This document shows positions 42,255-44,974 of a stretch of 44,974 nt of DNA, one piece after another. Source of the DNA: Pseudomonadales bacterium. Its GTDB lineage: Bacteria > Pseudomonadota > Gammaproteobacteria > Pseudomonadales > Pseudohongiellaceae. Both the position numbers and the translations under genes were made by a program. Location of the stretch: positions 1 through 44,974 of the forward strand of contig JAJDVS010000092.1 of assembly GCA_022825945.1 (NCBI GenBank), given 5' to 3'. The notes under the pieces were generated by a model, which worked only from the letters and a program-made list of their open reading frames with translations, was not told the origin of the DNA and did no database searches. How positions within the stretch are numbered: the first letter of the stretch is position 1; every line of letters begins with the position of its first letter.

Positions 42255-43718
42255 ATGGACAAATTTGACAAAGACGGCGTCAGACTGCCGATCAAGATCG
42301 ATACCACTTCAAACGGCGAGTTCGAGCCCGTGCCGCTCTCCCGCGCCAATATCCAGGGCAACCGCCTGGCGCTGGAAAGGGCGGACGAATTTTCCCGACG
42401 CAAGGGCCAGACCCGGCGCAAGTTCCTCGTTTCCGCCTGCGGCGCCGCGAGTACGCTCATGGCCATCAATACCGCCAACGCCGCGGCCAACAAGCGCGGC
42501 GGCTTTTTTGACTTGCGTGAAGAAAGCGCCCTCGACGAGGCCTCTGCCCTGGCGGAAGTCGGCGGCAACGAGTTCATCTTCGATGTGCAGGGACATTATG
42601 TGAACCCCGAAGGCGACTGGCTCGGGCGTCTGCCGCCGAACGCAAGGCCGTATTCCGGATTCGAGAAGGCTTCCTGCGAACTCGCCGATGGGCCGGGGGA
42701 CCGCGCCTACCTCGACTGCCTGAGCGAAAGCGAATTCATCAAGGATGTCTTTCTCGACAGCGATACCGACATCATGGTGCTTTCCTTTGTCCCCTCCACC
42801 CGGGAGAACGAACCCGTCACCATCGAAGACGCCGACCAGACCCGGCGGATCGTCGCCGAGCTTGAAGGCAGCAAGCGCCTGATGATCCACGGTCGGGTCA
42901 ATCCCAATCAGGACGGCGACCTCGAAGCCATGGACGAGCTTGCCGAAAACTGGAATATCTCTGCCTTCAAGACCTACACCCAGTACGGCCCCGGCGGGGT
43001 GGGCTACTTCCTCCACGACGACGTGGGCATGGCGATGATCGAGCGCGCCCGGAGGCTTGGCGTGCGCAATATCTGCATCCACAAGGGCCTGCCGTTCGGG
43101 CCGCGGTCCTACGAGCACAGCCAGTGCTCGGATATCGGCGTCGTCGCGAAGATGTATCCCGACATGAACTTCCTGATCTACCACTCGGGATTCGTCACCG
43201 GCGTGCGCGAGCGGGAATTCGTAGACGGCGCCGGCCGCGATGGCATCGACACCCTGATCCAGTCGCTGATCGATAATGAAGTGGGCCAGAATTCCAACGT
43301 CTACGCCGAACTCGGCAGCACCTGGCGCTATCTGATGCGCGACCCGGACAACGCCGCCCACGCCATGGGCAAGCTGCTGCGCTACTGTGGCGAGAACAAT
43401 GTGCTCTGGGGCACCGATTCCATCTGGTATGGTTCGCCCCAGGACCAGATCCAGGCATTCCGCAGTTTCCAGATCAGCGAGGAATACCAGGAACGCTACG
43501 GCTATCCGGCAATCACCGACGAAATCCGCCGCAAGATTTTCGGCCTCAACGCCGCCGGCCCCTACGCCATCGCCGAAGCCGAAATCCGCTCCCTGACGGC
43601 GAACGACCGCGTCGCCAACGAAAAACTGGCCTACCAGGAAGACCCTCAGCCCAGCTTCCTGACCTACGGCCCCAAAACCCGCCGGGAGTTTTTGAACTTT
43701 TTGGCCAATGGAGGGTGA
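42255..43718 (+). CDS. Amidohydrolase-2 family metal hydrolase, Tat-exported
   Basis: A 487-residue protein. The region near residue 55 contains a twin-arginine signal (TRRKFLVSACGAASTLM), so about 50 residues precede it, an unusual long N-region. The catalytic part belongs to the amidohydrolase_2/decarboxylase group: FDVQGHYVNPEGDW (metal His), RLMIHGRVNPNQDGD, ICIHKGLPFGP, FLIYHSGFV, and VLWGTDSIWYGSPQDQI (metal Asp). It is the third gene of a possible ACT-acylase-amidohydrolase operon. Could process acyl-amide products of the acylase; not shown. Confidence 0.88.
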   Translation: MDKFDKDGVRLPIKIDTTSNGEFEPVPLSRANIQGNRLALERADEFSRRKGQTRRKFLVSACGAASTLMAINTANAAANKRGGFFDLREESALDEASALAEVGGNEFIFDVQGHYVNPEGDWLGRLPPNARPYSGFEKASCELADGPGDRAYLDCLSESEFIKDVFLDSDTDIMVLSFVPSTRENEPVTIEDADQTRRIVAELEGSKRLMIHGRVNPNQDGDLEAMDELAENWNISAFKTYTQYGPGGVGYFLHDDVGMAMIERARRLGVRNICIHKGLPFGPRSYEHSQCSDIGVVAKMYPDMNFLIYHSGFVTGVREREFVDGAGRDGIDTLIQSLIDNEVGQNSNVYAELGSTWRYLMRDPDNAAHAMGKLLRYCGENNVLWGTDSIWYGSPQDQIQAFRSFQISEEYQERYGYPAITDEIRRKIFGLNAAGPYAIAEAEIRSLTANDRVANEKLAYQEDPQPSFLTYGPKTRREFLNFLANGG

Positions 43719-43746
43719 GGCCCGTGCCACCACCAGGAGATACCAC

Positions 43747-44322
43747 ATGTCAAAGAAACTACTTATCCTCCCGGGAATCCTGCTGATGAACGTCACCATC
43801 CAAGCTCTCGAAGAAATCGATCCGGCCCTGGCTGAAGTCACCAATTTCCGCCAGTACAGCGCCACTTTCGCCAGCGCCGGTCAGCCCACCCGGGAGCAAT
43901 TCGAGGCAATCGCCGACAACGGCTTCGAGCGCGTGGTCTATATCGCCTTCACCAACAACCGGAACGCCCTGCCCGATGCGGATATCGTGGTGAAGGGTCT
44001 CGGCATGGAGTACATGCAGATTCCGGTGGACTTCGACAATCCCCGCCCTGGCGAATACTACGCCTTCGCCGATTCCATGGCCCGCAACGAAGGCCGCAAG
44101 ACCCTGCTCCACTGCCAGGTCAACTTCCGCGCCACGGCGTTCAGCTTTCTCTATCGCGTGCTGAACGAGGACGTACCCATGGCCGAGGCCAAGGCCGACA
44201 TGAACAGCGTCTGGCAACCCAATGCAGTCTGGCGCGATTTCATCTTTGAAGTCCTCGACCAGAACGGCGTGGATCCCAACTGCGAAACCTGCGACTGGAC
44301 CCCGCCTCCATCCCGGCAGTAG
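43747..44322 (+). CDS. Protein-tyrosine-phosphatase-like (DUF442/BLH type) protein, exported
   Basis: A 191-residue protein with a short signal-like N-terminus (MSKKLLILPGILLMNVTIQA). It shows FRQYSATFASAGQPTREQFE, ADNGFERVVYIAF, and the phosphatase loop LLHCQVNFRATAF with Cys123 and Arg128. The spacing is C-x4-R, as in the DUF442/beta-lactamase-hydrolase-like branch, not the usual C-x5-R. The loop also lacks Gly. C-terminal WRDFIFEVLDQNGVD completes the domain. The ATG at 43747 has AGGAG upstream. Confidence 0.8.
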   Translation: MSKKLLILPGILLMNVTIQALEEIDPALAEVTNFRQYSATFASAGQPTREQFEAIADNGFERVVYIAFTNNRNALPDADIVVKGLGMEYMQIPVDFDNPRPGEYYAFADSMARNEGRKTLLHCQVNFRATAFSFLYRVLNEDVPMAEAKADMNSVWQPNAVWRDFIFEVLDQNGVDPNCETCDWTPPPSRQ

Positions 44323-44467
44323 CGGCAGGGGTGACGCTCGACGGCGTTGCCATGTATGGCGACGAGTCGATTGCTGCGGATTCACACTGCGGATTCGCAG
44401 CTTTGACTCACCTGTGTTTTCCACATATGCTCGATGACCCCCTGAAACCGATGCTGGGAGTAAGAAG

Positions 44468-44974
44468 ATGATTCGAAAGTCCGTTTCTAGCCTGATGTTC
44501 GCCGCGGCGCTGGCGATTTCCGCCTTCTCCGCACAGGTGCTGGCCCAGGCCACGGAGTCCGTGGAGCCCTACAAGGTCGGCACTTTCGCGGTGAACGACA
44601 CGCCGTTCGTAGGCCTCGTCGTACGCGACGACACGCTGATCGTCGACCTGACCGCCGCGAACCGCGCCCTGCAGATGCAATGGCAATACAGCGATATGGA
44701 AATGCCCGCGGATATGCTGGGGCTGATCGAACAGTACGAGTACGGTCTGAAGTTCCGGCTGTACGAACTCATGAACTGGCTGGTCGAGGAAGATCTGCTT
44801 AGCAGCGCCACCGCCTACGTCCACGATGTGGACTCCGTCGACATCATGGCGCCGATTCAGTACCCGAGCAAGATCATGAACGCGGCGGTGAACTTCTATA
44901 CCCACGCCTGCGAGGGATGCACTCCCCAGCAACTGGCGGAACGCACGCGCCAGCGCCAGGAAAACCGCGGCGTG
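44468..44974 (+). CDS. Fumarylacetoacetate hydrolase-family protein, N-terminal part (cut by window end)
   Basis: The 169 visible residues begin with a signal peptide (SLMFAAALAISAFSAQVLAQ), then the N-terminal FAH domain (YKVGTFAVNDTPFVGLVVRD) and the start of the catalytic domain (MAPIQYPSKIMNAAVNFYTH, then ACEG). An exported FAH protein is unusual, since the family is mostly cytosolic. The frame is still open at the last base, so the C-terminus is outside the window. The ATG at 44468 is preceded by GGAGTAAGAAG. Confidence 0.75.
   Translation, partial: MIRKSVSSLMFAAALAISAFSAQVLAQATESVEPYKVGTFAVNDTPFVGLVVRDDTLIVDLTAANRALQMQWQYSDMEMPADMLGLIEQYEYGLKFRLYELMNWLVEEDLLSSATAYVHDVDSVDIMAPIQYPSKIMNAAVNFYTHACEGCTPQQLAERTRQRQENRGV

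Noticed and set aside
42309-43865. A 518-codon reverse-strand frame over the amidohydrolase
   Set aside because: Shadow frame with no recognisable motif.

Overview
The window reads as chromosome of a GC-rich Gammaproteobacterium. The support is a UbiK (BMFP) factor next to ComM, the run aroK-aroB-damX-hemE-folK, ComF, DapB, and an envelope rich in c-type cytochromes, twin-arginine exported proteins and lipoproteins. The many secreted hydrolases (M13 peptidase, matrixin, penicillin acylase, amidohydrolases, PQQ sugar dehydrogenase) and the DUF1800/DUF1501 pair suggest an aerobic, probably aquatic or marine heterotroph. The species cannot be named from the sequence. No rRNA, tRNA or CRISPR array was seen.

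Layout. 0-12 kb: ubiK, comM, a cytochrome c5-like protein, an M13 metallopeptidase, a D-aminoacylase-type amidohydrolase, an ABC-2 exporter pair, a cytochrome c', a tiny double-glycine-leader peptide gene with a small membrane protein upstream, a diheme cytochrome and a lipoprotein. 12-18.4 kb: a foreign-looking defence/mobile island. It holds a decayed transposase, a 437-bp element with inverted ends, a PD-(D/E)XK-like protein, a relic of a restriction enzyme gene, a broken SF1 helicase gene, and an apparently intact vsr-dcm-endonuclease operon joined by ATGA overlaps. Part of it (about 13.8-16.7 kb) is visibly AT-richer than its surroundings. 18.7-26.3 kb: a matrixin-like protease, an FGE-fold protein coupled to an RnfD/NqrB-like membrane protein with a Cys-rich tail, a truncated integrase, and the DUF1800/DUF1501 pair. 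26.7-34.8 kb: housekeeping genes (aroK, aroB, damX, hemE, folK, a TonB-receptor fragment, comF with an ECF sigma factor, dapB). 34.9-45 kb: secreted and catabolic enzymes (PQQ dehydrogenase, CsaA-like protein, ACC deaminase, a shortened PhoD-like protein, GST, ACT protein, penicillin acylase, amidohydrolase, tyrosine-phosphatase-like protein, and a FAH-family protein cut by the window end).

Three families of small repeats run through the window: a REP-like GC-rich palindrome, an AT-rich terminator-like hairpin, and a 31-bp tandem array. Some copies lie inside genes or supply ribosome-binding sites, start codons or C-terminal codons (ubiK, folK, the amidohydrolase). The most interesting points are the double-glycine peptide locus, the Vsr-Dcm-endonuclease island with a deleted sibling endonuclease gene, the RnfD-like/FGE-like pair, and the use of repeats as gene parts.
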